Assembly (NCBI RefSeq): GCF_001941845.1
Contig: NZ_CP018870.1
Location: 62,001 to 126,000 of the forward strand
Direction: 5' to 3'
DNA: 64,000 bases
Source: Streptomyces sp. TN58
GTDB taxonomy: Bacteria > Actinomycetota > Actinomycetes > Streptomycetales > Streptomycetaceae
Shown: in pieces, positions 8,271 through 16,481 of the stretch
Layout of the letters: every line of letters starts with the position of its first letter
Numbering within the stretch: the stretch's first letter is position 1
The notes under the pieces: generated by a model
What the model was told of the DNA's origin: nothing
Seen by the model: the letters and a program-made list of their open reading frames with translations, nothing else
Database searches by the model: none
Program-made: the position numbers and the translations under genes

Positions 8271-8936
8271 TTACTCAGGCCTGGGGCCCCGTCCCAAACC
8301 CCGGTATCGCACCCGGCCGGTCTCCTTACGCGACCACGTGCTGGCCGCCGGACGTCACCGGGGCCGGCCCGTGACCTGGCGCAAGGGTTCCGGGGCCGCG
8401 ATGAGCTCGCACTTCGTCCGCCTGCGGATCCGCCTCGCGGGCCGCCGGCCCAAACCCGCCGCCAACGGCACGATCCCGCTGGTCTGGCTGGTCGCGCAGT
8501 GGCCCGAGAGCGAGGCCGAGCCGGTGAAGTACTGGATCTCGAACCTGCCCGCGAACATTCCCGCCAAGGACCTCGTCCGGCTCGCGAAAGCCCGCTGGCG
8601 GATCGAGCACGACTACCGCGAGCTGAAGACCGCTCTGGGGCTGGACCATTTCGAGGGCCGCTCGTTCACCGGCCGGCACCGGCACGTCACCCTCGTCACC
8701 GCCGCCCACCTGTTCCTGACCGAACAGCGGAGGAACCCAAAAGTCCCTGCCAGGGCCTGACCCTCTACCCAGGCCCTGGACCTCCTCCAACACCTCATCG
8801 CCACCTGGACCGGCACCTGCCCCACCTGCCAGCAAACCGTGCCATGGCAGCCCTACGACACCACCTAACAAAGCACTACTAGGAGCTGTCCGGCCGATCA
8901 TGTGACTGTCACCTGGTCGGATCGTTCTCCCGTGCA

Positions 8937-9772
8937 TGGGGCGGGGTGAACGCGGTGATCTGTCGGACGCGGAGTGGGAACGGCTGCGGCCGTTCCTGCC
9001 CGTGAGCAACGGTCGGTGCGGGCGGTGGCGTGATCACCGGCAAGTGATCGACGGGATCCTGCACCGGGTGCGGACCGGGGTGCACTGGCGCGATCTGCCG
9101 GAGCGGTTCGGGCCGTGGAAAACGGTCTACGAGCGCCACCGGCTCTGGTCGGCCGACGGCACCTGGGAACGTCTTCTGCAGCAGCTCCAGGCCGCGGCCG
9201 ATGCGGTGGGCGAGATCGACTGGGACATCTCGGTGGACTCCACCATCGTGCGCGCGCACCAGCACGCGGCCGGCGCCCGCACCGACCCCCCGCCGGCCCT
9301 CGCCGACTCAAAGGGGGACGAGACGGGGGAACACCAGGACGAAACTCCGTGGCAGAGCCTCGTCGACCGGCTGGCGGAGGTGGTGCGGGAGGCGAGGGCC
9401 TGGGGCGTTCGCGCGGCGGCTTCACAAGCAAGATCCACCTGAGCGCGGACGGTCGCTGCCGCCCGCTGTCCCTGATCGTCACACCGGGGCAGCGGGCCGA
9501 CTGTACCCAGTTCGCGCCAGTGCTGGAGAAGATCCGGGTCCCCCGGCCCGAGGCGGGCCGACCCCGCAAGAAGCCGGACAGCGCGCAAGGGATCACGAGG
9601 CGGACGGCCACCGAAATTCGACGAGGAACGGTACAAGAAGCGCAACACCGTCGAACGGGCCGTGAAGGGGCTCAAGAACTTCCGTGCGGTCGCTACGCGG
9701 TATGACCAGCGAGGCTACGTGTTCCTCGGCACTGTCTCAGCTGCCGCTGTCATCGTGTGGCTCCGCTCATGA
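8937..9772 (+). pseudogene. IS5-type transposase with internal deletion
   Basis: First frame: MGRGERGDLSDAEWERLRPF to DWDISVDSTIVRAHQHAAG (first Asp). Second frame: GRSRGGFTSKIHLSADGRCR through PGRP-like RPRKKPDS. Relatives then have about 35 residues with a DKAYSN motif (second Asp); here sequence jumps straight to a third frame, GSRGGRPPKFDEERYKKRNT (with the ERYKKRNTVER Glu), ending WLRS at TGA 9770-9772. Loss of the second catalytic Asp makes this transposase dead. Confidence 0.85.
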
Positions 9773-10237
9773 CCGGCCACTCGTGTTCAAGCCGAGTGCG
9801 GAAGCCCGGCCGACCGCGGCAAACAGGATGAGTGGCAGCTCCTTGTCGGCCTGGCCGAGCGCCAGCGCAAGCCAACGACCGTTGTCGGGGAGCGGCCACA
9901 CCTGCATGCTCACGGCCTGTTGGCTGAGGTAGTCGAGCGGCTCGGGCACCGGCTCTCCCTCGTAGCTGGCGCTGAGATACGGTCCGAGGTCCGCGACGAA
10001 CGCACTGCCCCACCGATCCGTCAGGCGTGCCGCCAGGTCGTCGAGGCGGGCCTGCAGTTCAGCTTCTGCCTCAACCCAGGCCCGCCCGTCGTCGTCATCC
10101 CAGAAATCCCGACTGACCTGCAGTTCGCGCACGTGATGCTCAGGTCCACCGCCCCCGGAGGCGTCGACATAGGTCACCTCCGGGAACGGCTGCACGGCCA
10201 GCGAGTCAATCGTCGAGAGGTACTCCTCGGTGGTCAT
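9767..10237 (-). CDS. Hypothetical protein inside the IS5-type unit
   Basis: 156 residues from ATG at 10237 (MTTEEYLSTIDSLAVQPF). Acidic and soluble; contains DFWDDDDGRAWVEAEAELQA and a C-terminal half WLALALGQADKELPLILFAA. No transposase or HTH motif. Its stop lies inside the transposase 3' end (6-bp tail-to-tail overlap), and the last few residues (LGLNTSGRS) read into IS terminus-like sequence, so the natural C-terminus may have been replaced. No family recognised; it may be a passenger gene. Confidence 0.6.
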   Translation of the reverse strand: MTTEEYLSTIDSLAVQPFPEVTYVDASGGGGPEHHVRELQVSRDFWDDDDGRAWVEAEAELQARLDDLAARLTDRWGSAFVADLGPYLSASYEGEPVPEPLDYLSQQAVSMQVWPLPDNGRWLALALGQADKELPLILFAAVGRASALGLNTSGRS

Positions 10238-10307
10238 GGGCGCAGGCTATGGGACCGCGCAGACAACCTCCCCCGACTGCACACACCAATGATCGGCCGG
10301 ACAGCTC

Positions 10308-10427
10308 CTAGTCGAACACCGACCCGCTCACTCGATGGTCCTCCACCACCCAGCCGCGTACGAGAAACTGGCCCACCAGCCCGGGCTCATCGCCTTCCAG
10401 CTCCACAAGCCGCCAGGCGGCCCCTGA
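10308..10427 (+). pseudogene. 3' remnant of a gene cut by the IS5-type unit
   Basis: Open from the CTAG at 10308 and reading VEHRPAHSMVLHHPAAYEKL, then QPGLIAFQLHKPPGGP-stop. There is no start upstream of the IS boundary. It looks like the last 39 codons of a host gene, but the family is not identifiable. Confidence 0.35.
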
Positions 10428-10472
10428 TCTCCGCCCTGACCAGTCATGATTGCCTGCATCGGAGTGCCGCCC

Positions 10473-11051
10473 ATGCAAAACCGCCCGACCCTCGTCGTAG
10501 TCAGCGGCCCTCCCGCCACAGGGAAGACCACGCTCGCCCGCGCCCTCGCCCAGCAGCTCGGCTGCCCGGCGATCATCCGCGACGAGATCAAACAGGGCAT
10601 GGTCATGAGCACCCCAAATCACCAGCCCGCCGGCGACGACCCCCTCAACATCCCCACCCTGGACGTCTTCTTCAAGGCCATCACCGTCCTCCTTCAGGCC
10701 GGGGTCACCCTCGTCGCGGAGGCGGCCTTCCAGGACCGGCTCTGGCGACCAGGCCTGGAGCCCCTCCTGGACCTCGCCGACCTGCGCATCATCCGATGCG
10801 TCACGCCCACCTCTACCATCACCGAACGCATCACCGAGCGCGCCCGCACCGACAGCCACCGGGCGGCCCACGGCGATCAGGCCCTGCTCGCCGACATGGA
10901 AGCCGGCGTCTACGACCCCGAGCAGTTCAAAGCCATCAGCCTCGACGTCCCCACCTTGGTCGTGGACACATCGGACGGCTACATGCCCGAAACCGCCGAG
11001 ATCCAGGCATTCCTGCGAACACCACCACCGTCACCCAACCCTCGGCGATAG
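10473..11051 (+). CDS. P-loop kinase-like ATPase (AAA_33 type)
   Basis: 193 residues from ATG at 10473 (MQNRPTLVVVSGPPATGKTT); an upstream ATG at 10446 is in frame but less likely. Walker A is SGPPATGKTT at residues 9-18. It is followed by RDEIKQGM, where the Asp fits the nucleobase or hydroxyl-acceptor position of small-molecule kinases, and VAEAAFQDRLW. The overall pattern is that of P-loop kinases near chloramphenicol phosphotransferase and zeta-toxin families. Substrate unknown. It stands alone downstream of the IS cluster. Confidence 0.75.
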   Translation: MQNRPTLVVVSGPPATGKTTLARALAQQLGCPAIIRDEIKQGMVMSTPNHQPAGDDPLNIPTLDVFFKAITVLLQAGVTLVAEAAFQDRLWRPGLEPLLDLADLRIIRCVTPTSTITERITERARTDSHRAAHGDQALLADMEAGVYDPEQFKAISLDVPTLVVDTSDGYMPETAEIQAFLRTPPPSPNPRR

Positions 11052-11340
11052 ACCCTCGGCAGGACGAGTCCGTACGGGCTACGCCGACGGCCCCGATGCA
11101 CCTGAAGCTGGAAATCCGTGCGACCCATGTGCCTGACCTCTCCTCGATCGTCGACCGCACACAGGGCTTGGGTATGTTCCCGCGCCGCGCCGCGACGAGT
11201 TGGGAAATCAGGGCGACCAGGTCCCGGCTGCGGGAAGCACGGTGGGAAGTCCCCAGGGAGCCCCAACAGTGCGGGCACTACCGATGGCGCTGTCCGGGTT
11301 CGCGTCCCGTGCGGTAAGCGGCCAGGGCGTGACCGCGTGG
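11052..11340. other. Intergenic, no convincing gene
   Basis: About 290 bases between two convergent genes. A forward frame through 11098-11317 stays open (EIRATRSRLREARWEVPREP) but has no start signal or domain, so I do not call it. Confidence 0.4.
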
Positions 11341-11673
11341 TCAGCCGACTTCAGGTGCCGCGCCAGGCGGAGCAGGCTCCTCCGTGGTGACACACCGGAT
11401 GTGGCCCACCCACGAATCCGGCGTCAGGGAGGACCATTCGACGTCGATCTCAACGCCGTGGAGTATGCGGGTGTGGTCCGCAAGTTGCGTGAAGATCGCC
11501 GTCTGTACGTCCTCAAGGGCCGCGCTGGCGGGCATCGGGACCTTGCCACATCCGCCACCCGCGTTATCAGCGATGAACGTGTAGGGCCACACATCGTGCC
11601 CAGTCAGCAGGATGATCTCCCTCGGTATGCCGAAGGAAGGTCGCTTCGTCTTCGTCTTGGGTCGTCTCGCCAC
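11341..11673 (-). CDS. Hypothetical protein
   Basis: 110 residues from GTG at 11673 (VARRPKTKTKRPSFGIPREI). A basic N-terminus is followed by ILLTGHDVWPYTFIADNAGG and an acidic C-terminal half with VEIDVEWSSLTPDSWVGHIR. It has the look of a small cytoplasmic alpha/beta protein. No family recognised. Convergent with the kinase gene and divergent from the beta-propeller gene at 11838. Confidence 0.55.
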   Translation of the reverse strand: MARRPKTKTKRPSFGIPREIILLTGHDVWPYTFIADNAGGGCGKVPMPASAALEDVQTAIFTQLADHTRILHGVEIDVEWSSLTPDSWVGHIRCVTTEEPAPPGAAPEVG

Positions 11674-11837
11674 GGTGCCATCCAACCTGACGGACCGAGG
11701 GGTCAAGCACCCGGCATACACACCCCTTCCAATAGCTGAGGACCGTCCCACTGACACAACCCTGCGCGTCACTGACATCCACTCTGCGCACGACAGCACC
11801 GTCGTCGGGGGCGGGCCGCCTGTGGTGGGATGGCCCG

Positions 11838-12896
11838 ATGATCGCCACAGTGCTCTGGGAGCGCGAACTGCACCAGCGGGGCGGCGCTTCCGTTTTCGTC
11901 GTGGGGCCGGACTGTGTCGTCCTGCACGAGCGGCACACCCGGCTGGTCTGCCTGGAGCGCGCCGACGGCGCGGTGCGCTGGGACGTCCCGCTCGGTACCT
12001 GGCCGCGCGGGATCGTCCTAGCGGGGGACTGCGTGTTGGTGTTGCCACAAGCACCGAACCTGCTGTCCTGCATCGATCTGCGGACGGGTGCGTCGCTGTG
12101 GAGTGCCCCGACGCCGAGGTGGACTGGGAATCTCGCGGTCCACTCGGACACCGTGGTGATAGGCGGTTGGCGCGGCTACACCCCGATGAGTGGCCTGGAC
12201 CTCGCCGACGGAAGCGTCCGGTGGACGACATCGTCGCCGGTGACGTCCGTACGGACCCTCGCGTGGGCTGGCGGGGTGCTGACCGGCAGCGGGTATGAGG
12301 CGGTTCTCCTCGATCCGGCCGACGGGAGCGACCTGGCGCGGTGGCGGTTGCCGGACCCGCTCGCGGGACCCGACGCGAAGGCGTTCGTCCCGCTGGATAC
12401 GGAGCGGGTGGTGGCGGTCTGCGAGGCCTCGTCACTGCTGACCTTCGGGATCGGTGCGGACGAGCCCGCCCGGCTCGGATCCTATGATCCGTTCGGGGCG
12501 GTCGGGTACGTCCACGGGTCGGTCTGGATGCTGCGGTCAGGCAGGGGGTTCCTCGCGGTGGATCCCGCCGACGGGACGTCGCGGTGGTCGGTCGAGGCGG
12601 ATCGGCGGGTGGTGGTCGACCCGCTGCCGTACGCCGACGGCCTCCTGGTGGGGGACGCCAACGGCGGCATGCGGCAGTTGGGGCCCGACGGCAAGACCGT
12701 GGAGGGGTGTTCCCTGCCGGGTCGGCGCCTGGACGCGCTGGCCGCCGCCGGCGACGGCGGCCTGTTCTTCGCGGCGAAGGGCACCTTCGGCTCCTTCACC
12801 CTCGCTCCAAAAGCCGGGCGGCCGACCACACCCGCAGCACTGTCCGAGACGCCAGGGCCCAACGTCGCTGACATCGCACGTGTCGCTGAACACTGA
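11838..12896 (+). CDS. PQQ-type beta-propeller repeat protein
   Basis: 352 residues from ATG at 11838. Repeated blades end in an acidic turn then Trp: LERADGAVRWDVPLG, LRTGASLWSAPTP, LADGSVRWTTSSP, PADGSDLARWRLP, PADGTSRWSVEAD. This D-G-x-x-x-W pattern is that of PQQ-like/quinoprotein beta-propellers. No signal peptide is visible and quinone-ligand residues cannot be assigned, so it is more likely a cytoplasmic binding scaffold than an enzyme. The last 30 residues look disordered. It is followed directly by the T-free tract. Confidence 0.75.
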   Translation: MIATVLWERELHQRGGASVFVVGPDCVVLHERHTRLVCLERADGAVRWDVPLGTWPRGIVLAGDCVLVLPQAPNLLSCIDLRTGASLWSAPTPRWTGNLAVHSDTVVIGGWRGYTPMSGLDLADGSVRWTTSSPVTSVRTLAWAGGVLTGSGYEAVLLDPADGSDLARWRLPDPLAGPDAKAFVPLDTERVVAVCEASSLLTFGIGADEPARLGSYDPFGAVGYVHGSVWMLRSGRGFLAVDPADGTSRWSVEADRRVVVDPLPYADGLLVGDANGGMRQLGPDGKTVEGCSLPGRRLDALAAAGDGGLFFAAKGTFGSFTLAPKAGRPTTPAALSETPGPNVADIARVAEH

Positions 12897-12910
12897 CACT
12901 CTCGTGTCGT

Positions 12911-13130
12911 CCCACACCGCAACCCCCGCACCCGCCCCGGGGCGGCCACCCCGCAACACCGGCAACCCCACACCAACACCGACAACCACACACCACAACC
13001 CCAGGCACGCCCCCGACCCCGGGCACGGCCCCGACCCGACACCACCCACACCACCCCCAACCCCGGCCACCACCCCACACCCCCCAACCACCCCCCACAC
13101 CCGGCCACAAAGAAGCGACGACCACCCCGG
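12911..13130. repeat. 220-bp tract with no thymine on the forward strand
   Basis: From 12911 to 13130 the forward strand contains only A, C and G; C dominates and A is next (runs such as ACCACCCACACCACCCCC). It starts 15 bases after the beta-propeller stop. In one forward frame it reads as Pro/Thr-rich sequence overlapping that gene, but without a start. Opposite strand is G/T-rich with many G-runs. Function unknown. Confidence 0.8.
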
Positions 13131-13222
13131 TCTGAAGCTCCGCCACCGACGCGTTTCAACCGCGGCCTGACGACCACCCAGGGCGCCCTTCACGACCGCG
13201 GCGCGGTGTTGCGGGAGAGCGT

Positions 13223-13242
13223 GAGAGGGCGGCTGCCCTCTC
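13223..13242. terminator. Hairpin before the 13.4-kb gene
   Basis: GAGAGGGC, loop GGCT, GCCCTCTC: a perfect 8-bp stem, 126 bases before the next start. It could terminate transcripts from 11838-12896. Confidence 0.4.
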
Positions 13243-13367
13243 GCCCCAGAGCCGCAGCCTCCGGTGGCGCTGCCAGCAACAACTCCACCCGCGAGCGCAG
13301 AGAGGCGACTCAGGGCCTGAAAACGAATTGCCGCTCCTCATGTCTTGGTTCTCGCTACCGTGGCGTG

Positions 13368-13883
13368 ATGACGATGCCCTCTTCAACGGGCCTCCTGAGG
13401 CTCGCCTTCGACGGCTTCCATCAAGCCCGAGCCCGGCTGGGCGAGTGCCTGTCCGCCCATGGCGCCAGCACGGACGCGGTCGCGATCCCCGCCGCTGAGA
13501 CCATCTACTGGGCGTGCGTTCTCGATGAGCAGCTCACCTCCGACGGCGGCTACAGGACCGTCCGCAGGAGGGCGATAGGGGACGCGATGCGCGGGGCCCG
13601 GTGGGTACGCAACCGCGCGACCCACGCGCTGGCCCTCACGGTCGAGCAGACCGGCGGCCTCAGCCTCCCGCTTCAGGTGTCAATCACCATCGAACCGGTA
13701 GTCGGGCGCTGGCTTCGAGCCGACCGGCTGCCTCCCGAGCCTCCGAAATATGTCGACGCCGCCGGCCGGACGGCCTACGACAAGACCTTCGCCGACCGGC
13801 CCGCGAGCGACCCCGTCGAAGACATCGCGCAGTGGTTCGCGAACGAGCACGGCCGACCCGGCTCACGCCTGCGCGCGATGTAG
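13368..13883 (+). CDS. Hypothetical protein
   Basis: 171 residues from ATG at 13368 (MTMPSSTGLLRLAFDGFHQA). Soluble, mixed alpha/beta, with AAETIYWACVLDEQLTSDGG near residue 40 and RRAIGDAMRGARWVRNRATH near residue 67. The second stretch is a basic helix of the kind seen in nucleic-acid-binding or toxin-associated proteins, but no family can be assigned. No strong Shine-Dalgarno is visible. Neighbours give no functional hint. Confidence 0.5.
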   Translation: MTMPSSTGLLRLAFDGFHQARARLGECLSAHGASTDAVAIPAAETIYWACVLDEQLTSDGGYRTVRRRAIGDAMRGARWVRNRATHALALTVEQTGGLSLPLQVSITIEPVVGRWLRADRLPPEPPKYVDAAGRTAYDKTFADRPASDPVEDIAQWFANEHGRPGSRLRAM

Positions 13884-14188
13884 CAGCGGGCCTTGCCCAA
13901 CCGCTTCCGTTGGGCCCCCTGCCCGCGCGATGTCTCCCCCGTTTCCGTTGGCCGGAGTCCGGCAATCAAGGCCGGAGGTCCAAGGCAGCCGCATAGGATC
14001 CGGTGCGCGGGACGATGTCCTGGAATACGCCATGCCGCTGCTCCCGCATGCGGAGCCTGTGGCAGCGTCGCCAGCAGCAGGCGCAGCGCCTCGCCGATCG
14101 GGCACGTCCACCACGTCGCCAAACCGTAGGTCAAGAATGAACCACGCTCGTTCAGTGGGCAGATCCGGTGCCGGCCAGACCGCCTGAG
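13884..14188. other. Intergenic region, no convincing gene
   Basis: About 300 bases. A reverse frame reads WFILDLRFGDVVDVPDRRGA around 14070-14150 and may be a gene fragment, but it lacks a usable start and recognisable domain. Confidence 0.35.
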
Positions 14189-14546
14189 TCACAAGGTGAC
14201 GGGTACGGGAAGGCCGAGGGCGACGGCCGCCCGGCGGCACCCGGCGCGGACTGCGGTCAGTTCGGCGCGGACGTCCGCCCCCGCCCGCTCGCCGGCAGCC
14301 GATGCCCTGGCGGCGGACGTGTGCAGCTCCGCCCGTGCGGTCGCGCCGTCGCGGGGAAGGCCGGTGAGCTCGGCGGCGTTGGCCACTGCGCCGACCAGCC
14401 GCGCCACCTCGGCCGGACCGCACACGGACCGGGGTACATGGACACCGAGCAGGCGGGGTGCCCACCCTGCGAGGGAACCCCGGATCTGCTCGCACAGCCC
14501 GTCGATGTCCGTGTGCGGGCCGTCGGGCGCGATACCCGCGCTCATC
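14189..14546 (-). CDS. Hypothetical helical protein
   Basis: About 118 residues from ATG at 14546 (MSAGIAPDGPHTDIDGLCEQ); an in-frame GTG at 14596 would add 17. Ala-rich amphipathic helices dominate (AEVARLVGAVANAAELTGLP, RASAAGERAGADVRAELTAV), suggesting a helical bundle. GAGGAG touches the ATG, too close for a good ribosome site, so the start is uncertain. No family recognised. Divergent from the PH-like membrane protein. Confidence 0.45.
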
Positions 14547-14757
14547 TCCTCATGGTCCCCGCCGCCACCGACAACGCCCCTGGAGGCGCCGCTCACGGTC
14601 GTGCCGCAGCGCCGACGCGCTCACTGCGCCTCCTGCCAGCACAGCGCGGCCAGCGAGAACTTGACCAGGCTCCGTGCGTGACGAAGGGTTGGACCCGGTC
14701 GGCCCCGAGGGGGTCTCGCCCCCACCACCACCGCCGTCTCGAGGGAAGAGTCCTTCC

Positions 14758-15222
14758 ATGCCTGCGCACAGCAAGTCCGTGTTCGTCCGCCCTGACCCAC
14801 GCCGCCTCCTGGTGCTTGCTGCCCCCGCAGTTCTCGTGGCGCTCAACCAAGGTCTCACCAGCAACGGCCAGGTGCTGCCGAGGCCGGTCTACCTTGCCCT
14901 CGGGGCCGCGTTCGCTGTCTGCGCCTTCGCCCTGCGCTGGCTCCTCGCCGTCTCAATAGCGGACGGATACATCGCCGTGTCCCGGGGCCTCACGCCACAC
15001 CGGCTAGCGCTGGCCGACCTCGACAGCGTCGAGGTGGAGGAGGCGGGGCGCCTCGGGTATGTGATCCGCTGCCGTCAGGCCGGCGAACCGGAGCTCAAGG
15101 TTCCGCTGACGATGATGCGGCAGAGTGACCAACGGCTGGTGATCGAGGCCGTCCACGCCGCGGTCCGGCCGGGTGTTCTACGGGGCGGCGCTGCCCTGCG
15201 GGCCTTCACCACGACGCCTTAA
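14758..15222 (+). CDS. Membrane protein with a PH-like domain
   Basis: 154 residues from ATG at 14758, preceded by GAGGGAAGAG. Two membrane spans (about residues 17-32 and 44-64) are followed by a soluble C-terminal part beginning IADGYIAVSRGLTPHRLALA and DLDSVEVEEAGRLGYVIRC. This short two-helix hairpin plus beta-rich domain is the layout of bacterial PH-domain (YdbS/DUF-type) membrane proteins common in Streptomyces. Role unknown. Confidence 0.65.
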   Translation: MPAHSKSVFVRPDPRRLLVLAAPAVLVALNQGLTSNGQVLPRPVYLALGAAFAVCAFALRWLLAVSIADGYIAVSRGLTPHRLALADLDSVEVEEAGRLGYVIRCRQAGEPELKVPLTMMRQSDQRLVIEAVHAAVRPGVLRGGAALRAFTTTP

Positions 15223-15297
15223 AGGGCGTTTAGTCCCGCCTTGACCGTTTGGGATGTCGTCAGTCGAGGGAGCCGTGATGCCGTGAGTCAAGCTGCG

Positions 15298-15498
15298 TCA
15301 GTGGGACTGGCTGCGCTTGTACAGGGCGGTGCTCGCTCGGAATCGGAGGCGGCTGCACCGGTCCTTCTCATCGGGTGACGCGTCTTCTGGACAACAGCAG
15401 TGGCGTGCGAGCCACCCGAGGTCCTCTGCTGCGAGCCAGAGTGCTATGCGGCCTTGCGCGGCTTCTTCCTGCGGATTCGTGGGGATGGCATCGGTCAT
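15298..15498 (-). CDS. Small hypothetical protein with CCC motif
   Basis: 66 residues from ATG at 15498 (MTDAIPTNPQEEAAQGRIAL). It contains WLAAEDLGWLARHCCCPEDA, with three adjacent Cys, then DEKDRCSRLRFRASTALYKR. Proteins of this size and pattern occur in Streptomyces, often without annotation. Upstream TTATAG at 15510-15515 may be part of a -10 element. The same frame stays open upstream into another coding-like segment (15499-15981). Confidence 0.55.
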   Translation of the reverse strand: MTDAIPTNPQEEAAQGRIALWLAAEDLGWLARHCCCPEDASPDEKDRCSRLRFRASTALYKRSQSH

Positions 15499-15981
15499 GT
15501 GCGCGACCCTATAAGAGCCCGGAACCCGGCCCCACAAGGCCAGGCGGGGCTCGGGACCGTGCAGGCGGCGTCGTCCGTCGGATGCGGGCCACCACCTTGC
15601 GCCAGACGGCTGCGAGCGGTGGGCTCGAAACCCGCTACGCCGGTGCTGGCGGGCAGGGAAGGCATCGACACTGCCGCGCCCGAGGAGCGTGCGCACCAGG
15701 GCTAACGGGTCCGACCGCCTCGAGCAGGGCATCAAGACGCTCTGGCGCGGGAAGAGCCTGCGGGTCCTCTCGGCTGTCGGACGGACCTGGGGCAGGAGGG
15801 TGTCGAGTCGGGAGAGCGCCTCACGCAAGCCGTCGACCGTGTGGCGGGCGTCCTGCCACCTGCCCTCCTGCAGCGCGGCCGCGAGGGCGCCCACTTCGCA
15901 CAGAGCCCCACCCGCCGCGGCGGCCAGCTGCCACTCCGGCCCCGTCGCGGTCGTCATGGCGGTCGCACGGCTGTCCATCAC
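15499..15981 (-). pseudogene. Possible truncated gene upstream of the 66-residue gene
   Basis: From ATG at 15981 the frame reads MMDSRATAMTTATGPEWQLA, then an Ala-rich helical segment EVGALAAALQEGRWQDARHT and VDGLREALSRLDTLLPQVRP. After about 75 residues the sequence becomes Arg/Pro-rich and loses coding character, though it stays open into the next gene. It is most likely a short gene whose true stop was lost by an indel. Confidence 0.35.
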
Positions 15982-15989
15982 AAGACTCC

Positions 15990-16480
15990 CCTCCCGTCGA
16001 CGTGTTCAACGAACCGCCGCCGAAAGGGCCCTGTCCAGTTCCGTACACGCCTGCGGGACGGGCGGGACAGTCACGGAGAGTCTTGCGGGCAGGCGTCGAT
16101 GCGCGGTGCCGCCGAGGCCGGGCGTGGCTGGTGTCGTACGGAGCGGGCAGAGGCCACGGGCGGGGCTGGCGTGGATGCTGCCGACCGGGCGGTACCGGCG
16201 ACGTGTGACGGCAGCCGGGCCTGCCCGCGGTCGACAGCGCCACGGGGGCCGGGAGCAGTCCGTCCGAAGGGGCGGCTCCACAGCAGTCGCCATTGCACCC
16301 CGTATCCGTGTGCGGCCGGGTGTTGCCACGCTGGGGCGAGGGGTGAGCGCCACCCGGACAGAGTGCTCTCCCCCGGCCGGCCGGGGCGATGGCCCCGCCG
16401 ATGGCCGAGGTCCCCGTACCCGTCTGCGGAGCGTCGCCGGTCGGCCGCCCTCGTGCACGGACGCGACGGGCGCCGGCCCG
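15990..16480. other. Intergenic, no convincing gene
   Basis: About 490 bases. A reverse frame ending at 16006 reads LSVTVPPVPQACTELDRALS and could be the tail of a degraded gene, but nothing upstream supports it. Confidence 0.35.
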
Positions 16481-16481
16481 G

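Larger units (their letters stand above)
6692..8868 (+). pseudogene. IS701-family transposase, split by a nested IS
   Basis: The N-terminal part (6692-7413) starts MRAGELGAVRVGLEEF and has VWVVDDTGFPKDGKASPGVA, the first catalytic Asp region, and ALVADAGYGANADFR, the second. The C-terminal part resumes at 8274 with LGPRPKPRYRTRPVSL and contains ARWRIEHDYRELKTALGLDH with the catalytic Glu. Removing the nested IS and one TTA copy joins the halves exactly in frame (PAYSGLGPRP). A TGA at 8758-8760 is in the same frame as coding-like sequence (LDLLQHLIATWTGTCPTC) that runs to TAA 8866-8868. Inactive. Confidence 0.9.
6633..8882 (+). mobile_element. IS701-family element with CTAG target duplication
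   Basis: Terminal inverted repeats TAGTGCTTTGTTAG (6637-6650) and its exact complement (8865-8878), each flanked by CTAG (6633-6636 and 8879-8882), the 4-bp duplication typical of IS701-type insertions. It carries one transposase gene that is split by a second element at 7414-8270. Without that insertion the element is about 1.4 kb. Confidence 0.9.
8883..10307. mobile_element. CTAG-flanked IS5-type unit carrying an extra gene
   Basis: Perfect 19-bp inverted repeats GAGCTGTCCGGCCGATCAT (8883-8901) and its complement (10289-10307) are flanked by CTAG on both sides (8879-8882, 10308-10311). The unit is 1425 bp: a degenerate IS5-type transposase (8937-9772) and an unrelated reverse-strand gene (9767-10237). 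A partial copy of the right end (ATGACCGGCC) also sits at the transposase stop, where this IS would normally end. Either an IS end plus cargo has become one unit, or two events overlap. Confidence 0.7.

Noticed and set aside
11674..12435. Upstream extension of the 11341-11673 gene
   Set aside because: The extra sequence is Arg/Pro-rich and antisense to the beta-propeller gene; the GTG at 11673 gives a sensible product.
12897..13170. Pro/Thr-rich forward frame through the T-free tract
   Set aside because: It would need a start inside the beta-propeller gene and has no domain; recorded as a composition anomaly instead.
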